64,000 bases of DNA from the NCBI GenBank assembly GCA_016718405.1, contig JADKDJ010000033.1:248001-312000 (forward strand), given 5' to 3'. The notes beneath the pieces are model-generated. The model worked only from the letters and a program-made list of their open reading frames with translations, was not told the DNA's origin and did no database searches. Below, one piece after another: positions 45,739-55,081 of the stretch. This DNA comes from Candidatus Rhodoferax odensensis. Lineage in GTDB: Bacteria > Pseudomonadota > Gammaproteobacteria > Burkholderiales > Burkholderiaceae_C. Every line of letters begins with the position of its first letter. Position 1 is the first letter of the stretch. The position numbers were made by a program, and so were the translations under genes.

Positions 45739-46662
45739 TCACGCCGCCTGCTTGGCGGCGGCCACCTGGGCGGCCACCTCGGCGGCGAAGTCATCTACCT
45801 TCTTCTCGATGCCCTCGCCGACCACATACAGCGTGAAACCGCTGACCGTCGTGCCAGCAGCCTTGAGCATTTGCTCAACAGTCAGCTTGTCGTTCTTGAC
45901 GAACGACTGGTTGTACAAGGAAACTTCCTTGAGGTACTTCTGCACGCCACCTTCAACGCGCTTGGCCACGATCTCGGGCGACTGCACCGGCTTGCCGGCT
46001 GCGGTTGCCACCGCAGCATCTTCAGCCGCCTTGGCCATCGCGACCGATCGCTCGCGCGCCACCAATTCGGCTGGCACATCGGCGCTGGACAGCGCCACGG
46101 GCTTCATCGCCGCTACATGCATCGCGACGTCCTTGGCCGCCACGTCGTCACCCGCAAACTCGACCACCACCCCGATACGGGTGCCATGCAGGTAGGACGC
46201 AAGCTTGGCGCCCGAGGCAAAACGCTTGAATCGACGAAAGCTCATGTTCTCGCCGATCTTGCCAATCAGGCCCTTGCGCACGTCTTCAAGAGTCGGGCCA
46301 AAGCCGTCTTGGCTATAAGACAAGGCGCCCAGTGCGGCCACGTCGACCGGATTGTGCTTGGCAATCAGCGCGGCTGTGGCATTGGCAAACGCCAGAAAGC
46401 TGTCGTTCTTGGTGACAAAGTCGGTCTCGCAGTTCACCTCGATCATGGCGCCGACGCCGCCGTCCATGTGACAAGCCACCACGCCTTCAGCGGTGATGCG
46501 GCCAGCGGCCTTGCCGGCCTTGCTACCCAGCTTGACGCGCAGCAGCTCTTCGGCCTTGACCATGTCGCCGTCGGCCTCAGTCAGCGCCTTCTTGCATTCC
46601 ATCATGGGGGCATCCGTCTTGCCACGCAGTTCAGCCACCATGCTTGCCGTAATTGCAGCCAT
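45739..46662 (-). CDS. tsf: Translation elongation factor Ts
   Basis: 307 residues. The N-terminal UBA-like domain (MAAITASMVAELRGKTDAPM) is followed by the TDFV nucleotide-exchange motif (VNCETDFVTKNDSFLAFA) and two core subdomains. It exchanges GDP on EF-Tu. It follows rpsB after an intergenic terminator/attenuator. Confidence 0.98.
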   Translation of the reverse strand: MAAITASMVAELRGKTDAPMMECKKALTEADGDMVKAEELLRVKLGSKAGKAAGRITAEGVVACHMDGGVGAMIEVNCETDFVTKNDSFLAFANATAALIAKHNPVDVAALGALSYSQDGFGPTLEDVRKGLIGKIGENMSFRRFKRFASGAKLASYLHGTRIGVVVEFAGDDVAAKDVAMHVAAMKPVALSSADVPAELVARERSVAMAKAAEDAAVATAAGKPVQSPEIVAKRVEGGVQKYLKEVSLYNQSFVKNDKLTVEQMLKAAGTTVSGFTLYVVGEGIEKKVDDFAAEVAAQVAAAKQAA

Positions 46663-46711
46663 CTCGATTCTCCGTACTCAGTTCAAATGTTCAATTGGAT
46701 TGGGACCAAAG

Positions 46712-46738
46712 AAAAAAAGGGGCAAAGCAGCCCCCTTT
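46712..46738 (-). terminator. rpsB-tsf intergenic terminator/attenuator
   Basis: On the minus strand GGGGGC-TGCTTT-GCCCC precedes a run of seven T residues, a strong intrinsic terminator 18-45 bases after the rpsB stop and before tsf. The same kind of partial terminator is known between rpsB and tsf in E. coli, where it sets their ratio; here it presumably does likewise for the whole downstream series. Confidence 0.85.
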
Positions 46739-46756
46739 CTTGGGGCCAGTTAGGGC

Positions 46757-47509
46757 TCACGCAGACGCTTCGTTCACTTCAACGAACTCGTCACCGCTCT
46801 CGGCCACCACCGCCTTGACGACGTCGTCCACCGCATTGGCACGACCTTCGATGATGGCGTCGGCAATGCCACGCGCGTACAAAACAACCGCCTTGGAGGA
46901 GTCGTCGTTGCCTGGGATGACGTAGTCAATGCCCTCAGGCGAATGGTTGGAATCGACCACGGCGATCAATGGAATACCGAGCTTCTTGGCTTCGGCGATG
47001 GCAATCTTGTGGTAACCGACGTCGATCACAAAGATTGCGTCCGGCAACACATTCATGTCCTGGATACCGCCGATGTCCTTCTCCAGCTTTTCCAGCTCAC
47101 GAGCAAACATCAGTTGCTCTTTCTTGCTCATGCTGTCCAGGCCGGCTTCCTGTTGAACTTTCATGTCCTTCAGACGCTTGATCGAAGTCTTGACGGTCTT
47201 GAAATTGGTCAACATGCCGCCAAGCCAACGCTGGTCAACAAAGGGCACACCGGCGCGCTGAGCTTCCTGAGCCACCGTTTCGCGTGCCTGACGCTTGGTA
47301 CCGACCATCAGCACCGTACCGCGCTTGGCGGAAATCTGGCGCACGAACTTGGCGGCTTCCTGGAACATCGGCAGCGACTTTTCCAGGTTGATGATGTGGA
47401 TCTTGTTGCGATGGCCGAAGATGAAGGGGGCCATCTTGGGGTTCCAGAAGCGGGTTTGGTGACCAAAATGGACACCAGCTTCCAGCATTTCGCGCATGGT
47501 GACTGACAT
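46757..47509 (-). CDS. rpsB: Small ribosomal subunit protein uS2
   Basis: 250 residues. Starts MSVTMREMLEAGVHFGHQTRFWNPKM, with TVLMVGTKRQARETV, VDQRWLGGMLTNFKTVKTSI and DAIFVIDVGYHKIAIAEAKKLGIP, all typical. It is the first gene of the large minus-strand series. A 150-base leader precedes it. Confidence 0.98.
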   Translation of the reverse strand: MSVTMREMLEAGVHFGHQTRFWNPKMAPFIFGHRNKIHIINLEKSLPMFQEAAKFVRQISAKRGTVLMVGTKRQARETVAQEAQRAGVPFVDQRWLGGMLTNFKTVKTSIKRLKDMKVQQEAGLDSMSKKEQLMFARELEKLEKDIGGIQDMNVLPDAIFVIDVGYHKIAIAEAKKLGIPLIAVVDSNHSPEGIDYVIPGNDDSSKAVVLYARGIADAIIEGRANAVDDVVKAVVAESGDEFVEVNEASA

Positions 47510-47661
47510 GATTGACTCCGAAGGTTAGGTCTAAAATCCAGTTCGTATTTGCAGTTGACGCCAACAAGCACCGCTTGCCATGGTCACTCGCAACACCTTG
47601 ATGAAACTGGTTTGCTGATTTGTCCTGCCAAAGCCCGTCGGGCACTCAGCAAAACCCAAAG

Positions 47662-47670
47662 AGTATAGCA
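47662..47670 (-). promoter_or_regulatory. Extended -10 promoter for rpsB
   Basis: On the minus strand TGCTATACT is an extended -10 element without a recognisable -35. It lies about 155 bases before the rpsB start and 20 bases from the start of the divergent amidase. The transcript would have a long leader containing the small palindrome GCCCGTCGGGC (near 47632), possibly used in S2 autoregulation. Confidence 0.5.
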
Positions 47671-47689
47671 CAGACACTCCTTCTCCCCC

Positions 47690-49021
47690 ATGCTGGAAGA
47701 CCTCCTGAGCACGCGGCATCGCCTGGCTGCCGGTGCAACGCGCGCCGTTGATGAACTTGAGCGCAACTTTGATTGCGCCCGCACCAGCGCCTGCACGCAC
47801 GTCTTTCTGAAGACGTCGTTTGACCTCGCAAGAGCCGCCGCCGCCGATCCTGCCAACCTGGAGCGACCGTTGATGGGGCTGGCTGTGTCGATCAAGGATC
47901 TGTTCGATGTCGCCGGCGAGGTCACAACGGCCGGCTCCCTACTGCTGCAAAACAGCGCCCCGGCCCAACGTGACAGCGTAGCGGTGGCGCGCCTGCGCCG
48001 CGCCGGTGCGGCGATCATGGGCCGGACCAACATGACGGAGTTCGCGTACTCTGGTGTTGGCGTCAATCCGCACTACGGCACTCCCGCCAATGCCGTAAGC
48101 ACTGATGTACCCCGGATTCCGGGTGGCTCCTCCTCAGGCGCGGCGGTATCTGTGGCAACCGGTGCGGCCTGGATTGGTCTGGGTAGCGACACCGGGGGAT
48201 CCATTCGGATTCCCGCCGCGCTCAATGGCGTGGTCGGATTCAAAAGCACGGCCAGGCTGGTGCCCAGTATGGGGGCGATTCCGCTGTCGACAACGTTGGA
48301 CACCATTGGTGCAATCACGCGCTCGGTGGGGGACGCCATCCTGGCGCATCAGATTCTTGCCAATCGACTGGTCACGCTGAGCCCGGCACCACTGGCGTGC
48401 TACCGCCTGGCGATCGTCAAAAACGTCATGCACGACAACCTCGATCCGACCGTGGCGCAAACCTACCAGCGCTGCATCGATGCCTTGCGACATGCGGGTG
48501 CGACCATCGACGAAATCGAACTTGAAGGCTTGCAAGAGCTTGGCGCGATGCAGGCGACAGGCGGACTTTCGGCGGCCGAAAGCTACACCTGGCACCGGCA
48601 TCTGATCGAGCAGCACAGCGCTGCCTACGATCCACGCGTACTGACGCGCATCTTGCGCGGCGCCACCATGAGCGCCTGCGACTACCTGGAACTGGTAAAT
48701 GCCCGCCGGGCCTGGGTGACCCGCATGGAGCAGTCAGTGCAGGGCTACGACGCCGTGCTCGCGCCGACTGTCCCCATCGTTGCACCGCCGCTTGCCGATG
48801 TTGCGCCGGGGCCAGCATGGGACGCCGATTTTTTTCGCATCAATGCCCTGTTGTTACGCAACACCAGCGTGGTCAACATGCTCGATGGTTGCGCCGTCTC
48901 ACTGCCCTGTCAACGAGACGGCGAGCCAGCAGTCGGACTGATGGTCTGGCACGCCGCCATGCACGATGATGGCGTGCTGAATGTAGCGCGCCAAATTGAG
49001 CAAATGCTACAGAAACAATAG
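47690..49021 (+). CDS. Amidase-signature family hydrolase
   Basis: 443 residues. The Ser-cis-Ser-Lys triad is visible: Lys in LAVSIKDLFDVAG, Ser in PGGSSSGAAVSVATG, and the nucleophile in GSDTGGSIRIPAALNGVVGFK. This family includes GatA, indole-acetamide and other amidases; the substrate is not evident. It is too short and too distant from gatCB to be called GatA. dadA follows after 56 bases. Confidence 0.88.
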   Translation: MLEDLLSTRHRLAAGATRAVDELERNFDCARTSACTHVFLKTSFDLARAAAADPANLERPLMGLAVSIKDLFDVAGEVTTAGSLLLQNSAPAQRDSVAVARLRRAGAAIMGRTNMTEFAYSGVGVNPHYGTPANAVSTDVPRIPGGSSSGAAVSVATGAAWIGLGSDTGGSIRIPAALNGVVGFKSTARLVPSMGAIPLSTTLDTIGAITRSVGDAILAHQILANRLVTLSPAPLACYRLAIVKNVMHDNLDPTVAQTYQRCIDALRHAGATIDEIELEGLQELGAMQATGGLSAAESYTWHRHLIEQHSAAYDPRVLTRILRGATMSACDYLELVNARRAWVTRMEQSVQGYDAVLAPTVPIVAPPLADVAPGPAWDADFFRINALLLRNTSVVNMLDGCAVSLPCQRDGEPAVGLMVWHAAMHDDGVLNVARQIEQMLQKQ

Positions 49022-49077
49022 CAGACCTCAGGTGCTTCGCGACCAGAACTGTCTGTTTTGAAACTGGAATTCCTGCC

Positions 49078-50340
49078 ATGAGAATTGCCGTTATCGGCGC
49101 GGGCGTGATTGGCATTACCACCGCTTACGAGTTGGTGAGCGATGGTCACGAGGTCACCGTATTCGACCGGCGCGCCACCGCCGCCGAGGAGTCCAGCTTT
49201 GCCAATGCCGGCATCGTTGCCCCGGCCTATGTTGCACCCTGGGCCACGCCTGGTATGCCGGGCAAGGCTCTGCGACACCTGCTTGGTCGACATGCGCCAG
49301 TGCGGCTGTCCTGGCCGCTTGGGGCCTGTGAATTGACCTGGATCTGGCGCTGGTACCGGTCTTGCACGCTCGAAGCCTACCTCTGCAACCGCGCTCGCCT
49401 GCACCATCTGGCCAACTACAGCCTGGGTCGACTTCGGCACATCACGCAGGATTTGAAGCTGGAGTATGAGTGCGAGTCGGGCTATATGGTTCTGTTCCGA
49501 TCCGGGTCCGACCACAGCCTGGCTCAGCCGGGCCTGCAGGCGCTGCGCGATCTGGGCGTGCGCTTCGCCGAACTTGATGCCGCCGGTGCGCGACAGATCG
49601 AGCCGGCGTTGCACGCCAACACCACCTTGTTCGGCGCCGTCCACCTGCCAGGCGCGGTTGTCGCAAACTGCCGCCAGTTTGTCTTGATGCTGAAGAGTGA
49701 AGCAACTCGGCTCGGCGCTGACTTTGTATTCAACACCACGGTTGAGCAGATTCTGACCAAACCCGTTACGGCGCTCAGGCTGCGCGGCAAGACCGAACCC
49801 CAGAGCTTTGACCAGGTGGTTGTCTGCGCCGGAGCCGAGTCGCCCAGTGTGCTGCAAGAACTTGGACTGAAACTGCCACTGGTACCGGTGTATGGCTACG
49901 CATTGAGTACCAAGCTGCGCGAACCGCTGAACGGACCCAACAGCGCCATCATGGACGAGCGCTACAAGGTATCCATCTCCCGCTTGGGCCAGCGCATCCG
50001 TGTGGCGGGCAGCGCCGAGATTGGTGGCTTCGCGGATCGCGTGCACTCTGGCTCGATCGAGACCCTGCACAAGGTGTTGCAGGACTGGTTCCCAGGTGCA
50101 GCCCACCCCGCGAACGGCCTGCAGATCTGGAAAGGAGCGCGGCCCATGCTTGCCGATGGCGCACCGATCGTCGGCGCCAGTGGTCGGCCTGGCATCTGGC
50201 TCAACCTCGGGCATGGCTCGAGCGGTTGGGCGCTGGCCTGTGGATCCGCTCGTGCCCTATGCGATCTGATGGCTGGGCGACAGCCCGACATTGATCTGAG
50301 CGGGCTCGGGATTGACCGCATCATGGTCCGCTCGGCGTAA
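49078..50340 (+). CDS. dadA: D-amino-acid dehydrogenase (FAD-dependent)
   Basis: 420 residues of the DAO fold. The N-terminal dinucleotide motif is VIGAGVIGITTAYELVSDGH with the acidic end VTVFDRR; SSFANAGIVAPAYVAPWATPG is characteristic of DadA. The C-terminus has LNLGHGSSGWALACGSARAL. It oxidises D-amino acids to keto acids, passing electrons to the respiratory chain. It may be co-transcribed with the upstream amidase, suggesting a catabolic pair. Confidence 0.9.
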   Translation: MRIAVIGAGVIGITTAYELVSDGHEVTVFDRRATAAEESSFANAGIVAPAYVAPWATPGMPGKALRHLLGRHAPVRLSWPLGACELTWIWRWYRSCTLEAYLCNRARLHHLANYSLGRLRHITQDLKLEYECESGYMVLFRSGSDHSLAQPGLQALRDLGVRFAELDAAGARQIEPALHANTTLFGAVHLPGAVVANCRQFVLMLKSEATRLGADFVFNTTVEQILTKPVTALRLRGKTEPQSFDQVVVCAGAESPSVLQELGLKLPLVPVYGYALSTKLREPLNGPNSAIMDERYKVSISRLGQRIRVAGSAEIGGFADRVHSGSIETLHKVLQDWFPGAAHPANGLQIWKGARPMLADGAPIVGASGRPGIWLNLGHGSSGWALACGSARALCDLMAGRQPDIDLSGLGIDRIMVRSA

Positions 50341-50374
50341 GGCTCTCTTCCCCTGTGTTGGTGGCTCAGCCAGC

Positions 50375-50887
50375 CTACAAGCCCAGTACGCTTGCAGGAA
50401 ACCCCGGTTGACTCTGCCGCAGTACTTCGTCGAGCACCTCTCGCCATTGCACCAGTCGCTCCGGCTCACGCCCACATATGCCAGTACTGCGCGCCAAATC
50501 GAGCCGTTGCATGCACCAGTGGGGGCTCCATATTCCGCTCGGGAAGTCGAGCGCGTCCGTCTGGCGGCTGAGGCGACACTCAATGATGTGCGACCAGGTC
50601 TTGCGCCACGCCACAAACCGAGCCTGGTCGCGCAGGACTTCGTCATACCGCATGGCGACCATCGTGAAGTGCCGCCCGGTTTTGGACCAATCCTGCAGCG
50701 CCTGCGCCACGGCGCGTTCGTGCAAAGGCCAGTCTGTGAAAGTGGCGTCGCTGAACACCAACTCGCGCCAGCCCTCGCGCGCCGCGTGCGCCAGTGCGTC
50801 GCGAACAATTTGCTGAAACGCTTGACGTCCGGCAAAACGGCCAACCGGCAACGCCGACAGTGGCAACTGAGGCTCTTCATTCGACAT
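50375..50887 (-). CDS. Conserved protein of unknown function
   Basis: 170 residues from ATG 50887, preceded by GGAGG at ideal spacing. The sequence is rich in Trp and Arg (REGWRELVFSDATFTDWPLH; WRKTWSHIIECRL; GIWSPHWCMQRLDLA). It has no signal or membrane segment. The pattern recalls a DUF7931-type protein with a degenerate phospholipase-D-like fold, but this is a guess from memory. It is convergent with dadA and divergent from the FKBP gene, an arrangement that suggests its own promoter in the 104-base gap. Confidence 0.7.
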   Translation of the reverse strand: MSNEEPQLPLSALPVGRFAGRQAFQQIVRDALAHAAREGWRELVFSDATFTDWPLHERAVAQALQDWSKTGRHFTMVAMRYDEVLRDQARFVAWRKTWSHIIECRLSRQTDALDFPSGIWSPHWCMQRLDLARSTGICGREPERLVQWREVLDEVLRQSQPGFPASVLGL

Positions 50888-50991
50888 GACATCCTCCGAC
50901 TGGGCATGAACCCGACTTCTGATCGCTCGCATTTTCGGCCCAAATCTCCACCCGTGATTGAAACCGAGAGCCAAACTGCGACAATTCGAGC

Positions 50992-51525
50992 ATGACGATA
51001 ACTGAACAATGCGTGGTGGCGCTGACCTGGAAGTTGCAGGATACGCTGGGTGAGACGCTGGACGTCCTTGACGATCCGGTGGAATTCCTTGTCGGCGGGA
51101 CCGATCTGTTTCCCAAGATCGAAGAAGCCCTGCAGGGCCATGAAACGGGCGCGCAACTGAAGCTGCACCTGGAACCCGAAAACGCTTTTGGCGACTACAA
51201 CGATCAACTGGTCTTTCTGGAGGCGCGCACGCTGTTTCCCCAGGAGATCGAGGAGGGCATGACGATCGAAGGCGCCGCCCTGCCCAGCGCTTGCAATCAA
51301 GATGCTCCAAAGGACATCCTGTACACCGTCACCGAGGTGTATCCGGAGCACATCGTGCTCGACGGCAATCATCCGCTGGCCGGTATCGCACTGCGCCTGA
51401 CGATCAAGGTCGAGGCAGTGCGAGAAGCGACCGAGGCGGAGCTTGGCCGCGGGTCCGCTGGCACCGGCTTTTTCCGCATCCAGCCAATCGAGACGCTGCC
51501 GCCCGTAAGCGGCACATTGCACTAA
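50992..51525 (+). CDS. FKBP-type peptidyl-prolyl isomerase, SlyD-like
   Basis: 177 residues. The FKBP core is split by an insert-in-flap domain: VVALTWKLQDTLGETLDVL and FLVGGTDLFPKIEEALQGHE, then AFGDYNDQLV, then the insert and NHPLAGIALRLTIKVEAV. The C-terminal tail lacks the His/Cys-rich metal-binding stretch of E. coli SlyD. It probably acts as a cytoplasmic prolyl isomerase/chaperone. Confidence 0.88.
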   Translation: MTITEQCVVALTWKLQDTLGETLDVLDDPVEFLVGGTDLFPKIEEALQGHETGAQLKLHLEPENAFGDYNDQLVFLEARTLFPQEIEEGMTIEGAALPSACNQDAPKDILYTVTEVYPEHIVLDGNHPLAGIALRLTIKVEAVREATEAELGRGSAGTGFFRIQPIETLPPVSGTLH

Positions 51526-51578
51526 TACTGTCCTCGACCCGCGCGCACGTCGGTGGACGACGCACAACCCGGGCGGGG

Positions 51579-52025
51579 CTAGCCCTTTCCAGTGGAGCCG
51601 TAGCCGCCTTCGCCACGTTGGCTGGCCGGGAATTCGGTCACGATGGTGAATTGAGCCTGCTGCACCGGCACGATCACCAGTTGCGCAATGCGCTCCATGG
51701 GCTCGATTGTGAAGGCGACGTCGCTGCGGTTCCAGGCGCTCACCATCAACTGCCCCTGGTAATCACTGTCAATCAGTCCGACCAAATTACCCAGCACGAT
51801 TCCATGCTTGTGGCCCAAGCCCGAACGCGGCAGGATCAGCGCCGCATAGCCGGGATTGGCCATGTAAATCGCAATACCCGTGGGCACCAGTTGCCAAGCG
51901 TTGGGCGCCAGCATCAGGGGCTGGTTGAGGCAAGCCCGCAGGTCCAAGCCAGCGCTGCCAGGCGTGGCGTAGGCCGGCAGCTTGTCCGCCAAGCGTGGGT
52001 CGATGATCTTGAGGTCAATATTCAT
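51579..52025 (-). CDS. dut: dUTP diphosphatase
   Basis: 148 residues. All five trimeric dUTPase motifs are present: SAGLDLRACL, PRSGLGHKHGIVLGN, GLIDSDYQGQL, RIAQLVIVP and the C-terminal RGEGGYGSTGKG arm. It cleaves dUTP to dUMP and PPi. It follows coaBC by 18 bases, the classic coaBC-dut (dfp-dut) pair. Confidence 0.98.
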   Translation of the reverse strand: MNIDLKIIDPRLADKLPAYATPGSAGLDLRACLNQPLMLAPNAWQLVPTGIAIYMANPGYAALILPRSGLGHKHGIVLGNLVGLIDSDYQGQLMVSAWNRSDVAFTIEPMERIAQLVIVPVQQAQFTIVTEFPASQRGEGGYGSTGKG

Positions 52026-52043
52026 GGGAAGTTGAGCGCCTAT

Positions 52044-53264
52044 TCAGGGCTGCTGAGACATCTGTTGCGCGCAAGCTGCCATCAGCTTGCGGGCCAAGTC
52101 AAGTTTTGGCGCACGCGACAGCGACTCCACGCCGTCAGCGCGCACCAGCAATAGCGTGTTGTCATCCCGGCCAAAGGTCGCCGGACCAATGTTGCCAACC
52201 AGCAAAGGCACGCCCTTACGCAGGCGCTTGGCCTGGGCGTTTGCCAGCAGGTCCTCGCTCTCTGCTGCAAACCCAACGCAGAAGAGCTCGGCGGCGCGCG
52301 CGCGCGGCGACTGGGCAATGGTTGCCAGAATGTCGTCGTTTTCCACCAACTCCAGTGTCGGCGCTCGACCCGAGCCGTCCTTCTTGATCTTTTGACCTGC
52401 CGACTGAGCTGCCCGCCAATCGGCGACCGCCGCCGTTGCTACGAATACTGTAGCATCCGCAGCCGCTGTAACGGTTGCCGCCAGCATGTCCGCCGCCGAT
52501 TTCACGTCAATGCGTTGCACGCCGCGCGGGGTCGGCAAATGTGCCGGACCGGCAACCAGCGTGACACGGGCGCCAGCCTCACGCGCGGCGCGCGCAATGG
52601 CAAAGCCCATCTTGCCACTCGACAGGTTGGTAATGCCCCGAACCGGGTCAATCGCCTCGTAGGTCGGGCCCGCTGTCACCACTACATGGTGACCAGCGAG
52701 CAGCTTGGGCTGAAAAAACGCCACCAAGTCTTCAACCAACTCATTGGGCTCAAGCATGCGGCCGTCACCGATTTCGCCACAGGCCTGGTCGCCAGTGCCA
52801 ACTTCCAGCACGGTGGCACCATCCGCCACAAGCTGGGTGGCATTGCGCCGGGTCGCCGGGTGCACCCACATTTCACGATTCATCGCCGGAGCCAAAAGCA
52901 ATGGCACCTTTTCCAGCGGACGGGCCAGGCACAGAAGACTAAGCAGGTCATCGGCCCGCCCCTGAGCCAGCTTGGCCATGAAGTCGGCGCTGCAGGGCGC
53001 AATCAGAATCGCGTCGGCCTCACGGCTGAGGTTGATGTGCGCCATGTTGTTGGTCTCCCGCGCATCCCATTGGGAGCCCGACACGGGCCGACCCGACAAA
53101 GCCTGCATGGTCACCGCGGTGATGAACTGCTGGGCAGCCTCAGTCATCACCACCTGCACCGTGGCGCCCTCCTTGATCAGGGAGCGGCACAGCTCGGCCG
53201 CCTTGTAACAGGCAATGCCGCCAGTCAGCCCCAAAACGATGTGTTTGCCAGCGAGATCATTCAT
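52044..53264 (-). CDS. coaBC: Phosphopantothenoylcysteine decarboxylase/synthetase
   Basis: 406 residues from ATG 53264 (MNDLAGKHIVLGLTGGIACY); the open extension to 53444 runs into pyrG. The CoaC flavin domain has INLSREADAILIAPCSADF and LLLAPAMNREMW; the CoaB domain begins VVVTAGPTYEAIDPVRGI with NLSSGKMGFAIA. It catalyses two coenzyme A steps. It is divergent from pyrG with 64 bases between. Confidence 0.97.
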   Translation of the reverse strand: MNDLAGKHIVLGLTGGIACYKAAELCRSLIKEGATVQVVMTEAAQQFITAVTMQALSGRPVSGSQWDARETNNMAHINLSREADAILIAPCSADFMAKLAQGRADDLLSLLCLARPLEKVPLLLAPAMNREMWVHPATRRNATQLVADGATVLEVGTGDQACGEIGDGRMLEPNELVEDLVAFFQPKLLAGHHVVVTAGPTYEAIDPVRGITNLSSGKMGFAIARAAREAGARVTLVAGPAHLPTPRGVQRIDVKSAADMLAATVTAAADATVFVATAAVADWRAAQSAGQKIKKDGSGRAPTLELVENDDILATIAQSPRARAAELFCVGFAAESEDLLANAQAKRLRKGVPLLVGNIGPATFGRDDNTLLLVRADGVESLSRAPKLDLARKLMAACAQQMSQQP

Positions 53265-53284
53265 GCAGCGCAATGTAGCAGACC

Positions 53285-53290
53285 TATAAT
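53285..53290 (+). promoter_or_regulatory. pyrG promoter -10 element
   Basis: TATAAT lies 38 bases before the pyrG start in the 64-base gap shared with divergent coaBC. No good -35 is seen at 16-18 bases. Confidence 0.4.
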
Positions 53291-53328
53291 CCCAATTTCC
53301 ACACATGGAGCAGTAGTCTCCCTCTGAC

Positions 53329-54996
53329 ATGACCAAATTTGTCTTCGTCACCGGCGGTGTGGTGTCTTCCCTTGGCAAGGGAATCGCCTCAGCCTCCCTC
53401 GCTGCGATTCTGGAATCGCGGGGCCTCAAAGTCACCCTGATCAAGCTCGACCCCTACCTCAACGTCGATCCAGGCACCATGTCGCCCCTGCAGCACGGCG
53501 AGGTATTTGTGACCGACGACGGCGCAGAGACCGACCTGGACCTGGGCCATTACGAGCGATTCATTGAGTCGCGCATGCGCAAGGCCAACAATTTCACCAC
53601 CGGCCAAATCTACAAAAGCGTGCTCGACAAGGAGCGCCGCGGCGACTACCTGGGCAAGACCGTTCAGGTGATTCCGCATGTCACCAACGAAATCCAGGAG
53701 TTCGTCAAGCGCGGCGCACGTTTCGGCACGGCCGACGCCGTCGACGTGGCGATCGTGGAGATCGGCGGTACCGTCGGTGACATCGAGTCCCTGCCGTTCC
53801 TCGAAGCCGTGCGGCAGATGAGTCTCAAACTCGGCCCCAACAACAGCGCGTTTGTCCACCTCAGCTACGTACCGTGGATCGCGACCGCCGGGGAACTCAA
53901 GACCAAACCAACCCAGCATACGGCCAAACAGTTGCGTGAAATCGGGATCCAGGCCGATGCCCTGATCTGCCGCGCGGATCGCCCGATTCCACAAGAAGAG
54001 CGGGCAAAGATCTCTCTTTTCTCCAACGTACCCGAATGGGGCGTCATCAGCATGTGGGATGTGGACACCATCTACAAGGTACCCCGGCTGCTGCATGAAC
54101 AAGGCCTTGATGGCCTGATCTGTGACAAGTTGCGTTTGAACACCCCCCCAGCCAATCTCAAGCGTTGGGATGAACTGGTGTACGAGACTGAGCACCCGCA
54201 AACGGAAGTCAACATTGCCATGGTGGGCAAGTATGTGGACCTGTCTGACAGCTACAAGTCCCTCAACGAAGCGCTGCGCCATGCCGGCATGAAGAACCAT
54301 GCCCGCGTCAAGATCGACTACATCGACTCCGAAACCCTATCACCCACCAGCGTCTCGCAGCTGGCAAAGTTTGACGCGATCCTGGTGCCCGGCGGATTTG
54401 GCAAACGCGGCATCGAAGGCAAAATTTGTGCTGCACGGTATGCACGTGAGAACAAAGTCCCCTACCTGGGCATCTGTCTTGGCATGCAGGTTGCCACGAT
54501 CGAGTTTGCTCGCCACGTGGCCGGCTTGGAAGCCGCCAACAGCACTGAATTTGAGCCCGACAGCCCCAATCCAGTGATCGCATTGATCACGGAGTGGAAA
54601 GATTCCGACGGTAGCATCAAGCACCGCGACAAGAACTCCGACCTTGGTGGGACGATGCGCCTGGGCGCACAGAGTTCCGACGTGGCCCACGGCTCGTTGG
54701 CGCACCAAATCTACGGCGATGTTGTAACCGAGCGCCATCGCCATCGCTACGAGGCCAACGTGAACTACCTGGATCGTCTGCGTGAGGCCGGTCTGATGAT
54801 TTCCGCCATGACGCAGCGCGAGCATTTAACCGAAATTATCGAGCTGCCGCAGACCGTTCATCCCTGGTTTATGGGCGTTCAATTCCACCCCGAATTCAAG
54901 TCCACCCCCTGGGCCGGCCACCCCTTGTTCAACGCCTTCATCAAAGCCGCCTTGGATCATCAGGCGGCGGGCAAGGCCTTGAAGGTCGTGGCCTGA
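53329..54996 (+). CDS. pyrG: CTP synthase
   Basis: 555 residues. The synthetase domain starts KFVFVTGGVVSSLGKGIASA (P-loop); the glutaminase domain has the nucleophile in LGICLGMQVATIEFA and the His/Glu pair in GVQFHPEFKSTP. It aminates UTP to CTP with glutamine. The order pyrG-kdsA-(DUF1330)-eno-ftsB is the conserved pyrG-eno-ftsB neighbourhood with inserts. Confidence 0.98.
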   Translation: MTKFVFVTGGVVSSLGKGIASASLAAILESRGLKVTLIKLDPYLNVDPGTMSPLQHGEVFVTDDGAETDLDLGHYERFIESRMRKANNFTTGQIYKSVLDKERRGDYLGKTVQVIPHVTNEIQEFVKRGARFGTADAVDVAIVEIGGTVGDIESLPFLEAVRQMSLKLGPNNSAFVHLSYVPWIATAGELKTKPTQHTAKQLREIGIQADALICRADRPIPQEERAKISLFSNVPEWGVISMWDVDTIYKVPRLLHEQGLDGLICDKLRLNTPPANLKRWDELVYETEHPQTEVNIAMVGKYVDLSDSYKSLNEALRHAGMKNHARVKIDYIDSETLSPTSVSQLAKFDAILVPGGFGKRGIEGKICAARYARENKVPYLGICLGMQVATIEFARHVAGLEAANSTEFEPDSPNPVIALITEWKDSDGSIKHRDKNSDLGGTMRLGAQSSDVAHGSLAHQIYGDVVTERHRHRYEANVNYLDRLREAGLMISAMTQREHLTEIIELPQTVHPWFMGVQFHPEFKSTPWAGHPLFNAFIKAALDHQAAGKALKVVA

Positions 54997-55081
54997 TGGT
55001 CGCCGTGCCGAGCCGCCCCGAGCATCGCGCGCCCCTCTCGGGGGGCCGCGTGCAACACTCAGAGACTGTCGAGGGAGCGGT
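54997..55081 (+). other. GC-rich spacer with hairpin between pyrG and kdsA
   Basis: The spacer contains GCGCCCCTCTCGGGGGGCC (near 55028-55048), able to form a short, strong hairpin without a T-run. It is faintly like the G/C-tract element between tolQ and tolR. The kdsA ribosome-binding site GGGAG follows it. Confidence 0.35.

Noticed and set aside
47690..49021. Glutamyl-tRNA(Gln) amidotransferase subunit A
   Set aside because: The protein shares the amidase signature but lacks gatC/gatB neighbours and is shorter than usual GatA; a general amidase call is safer.
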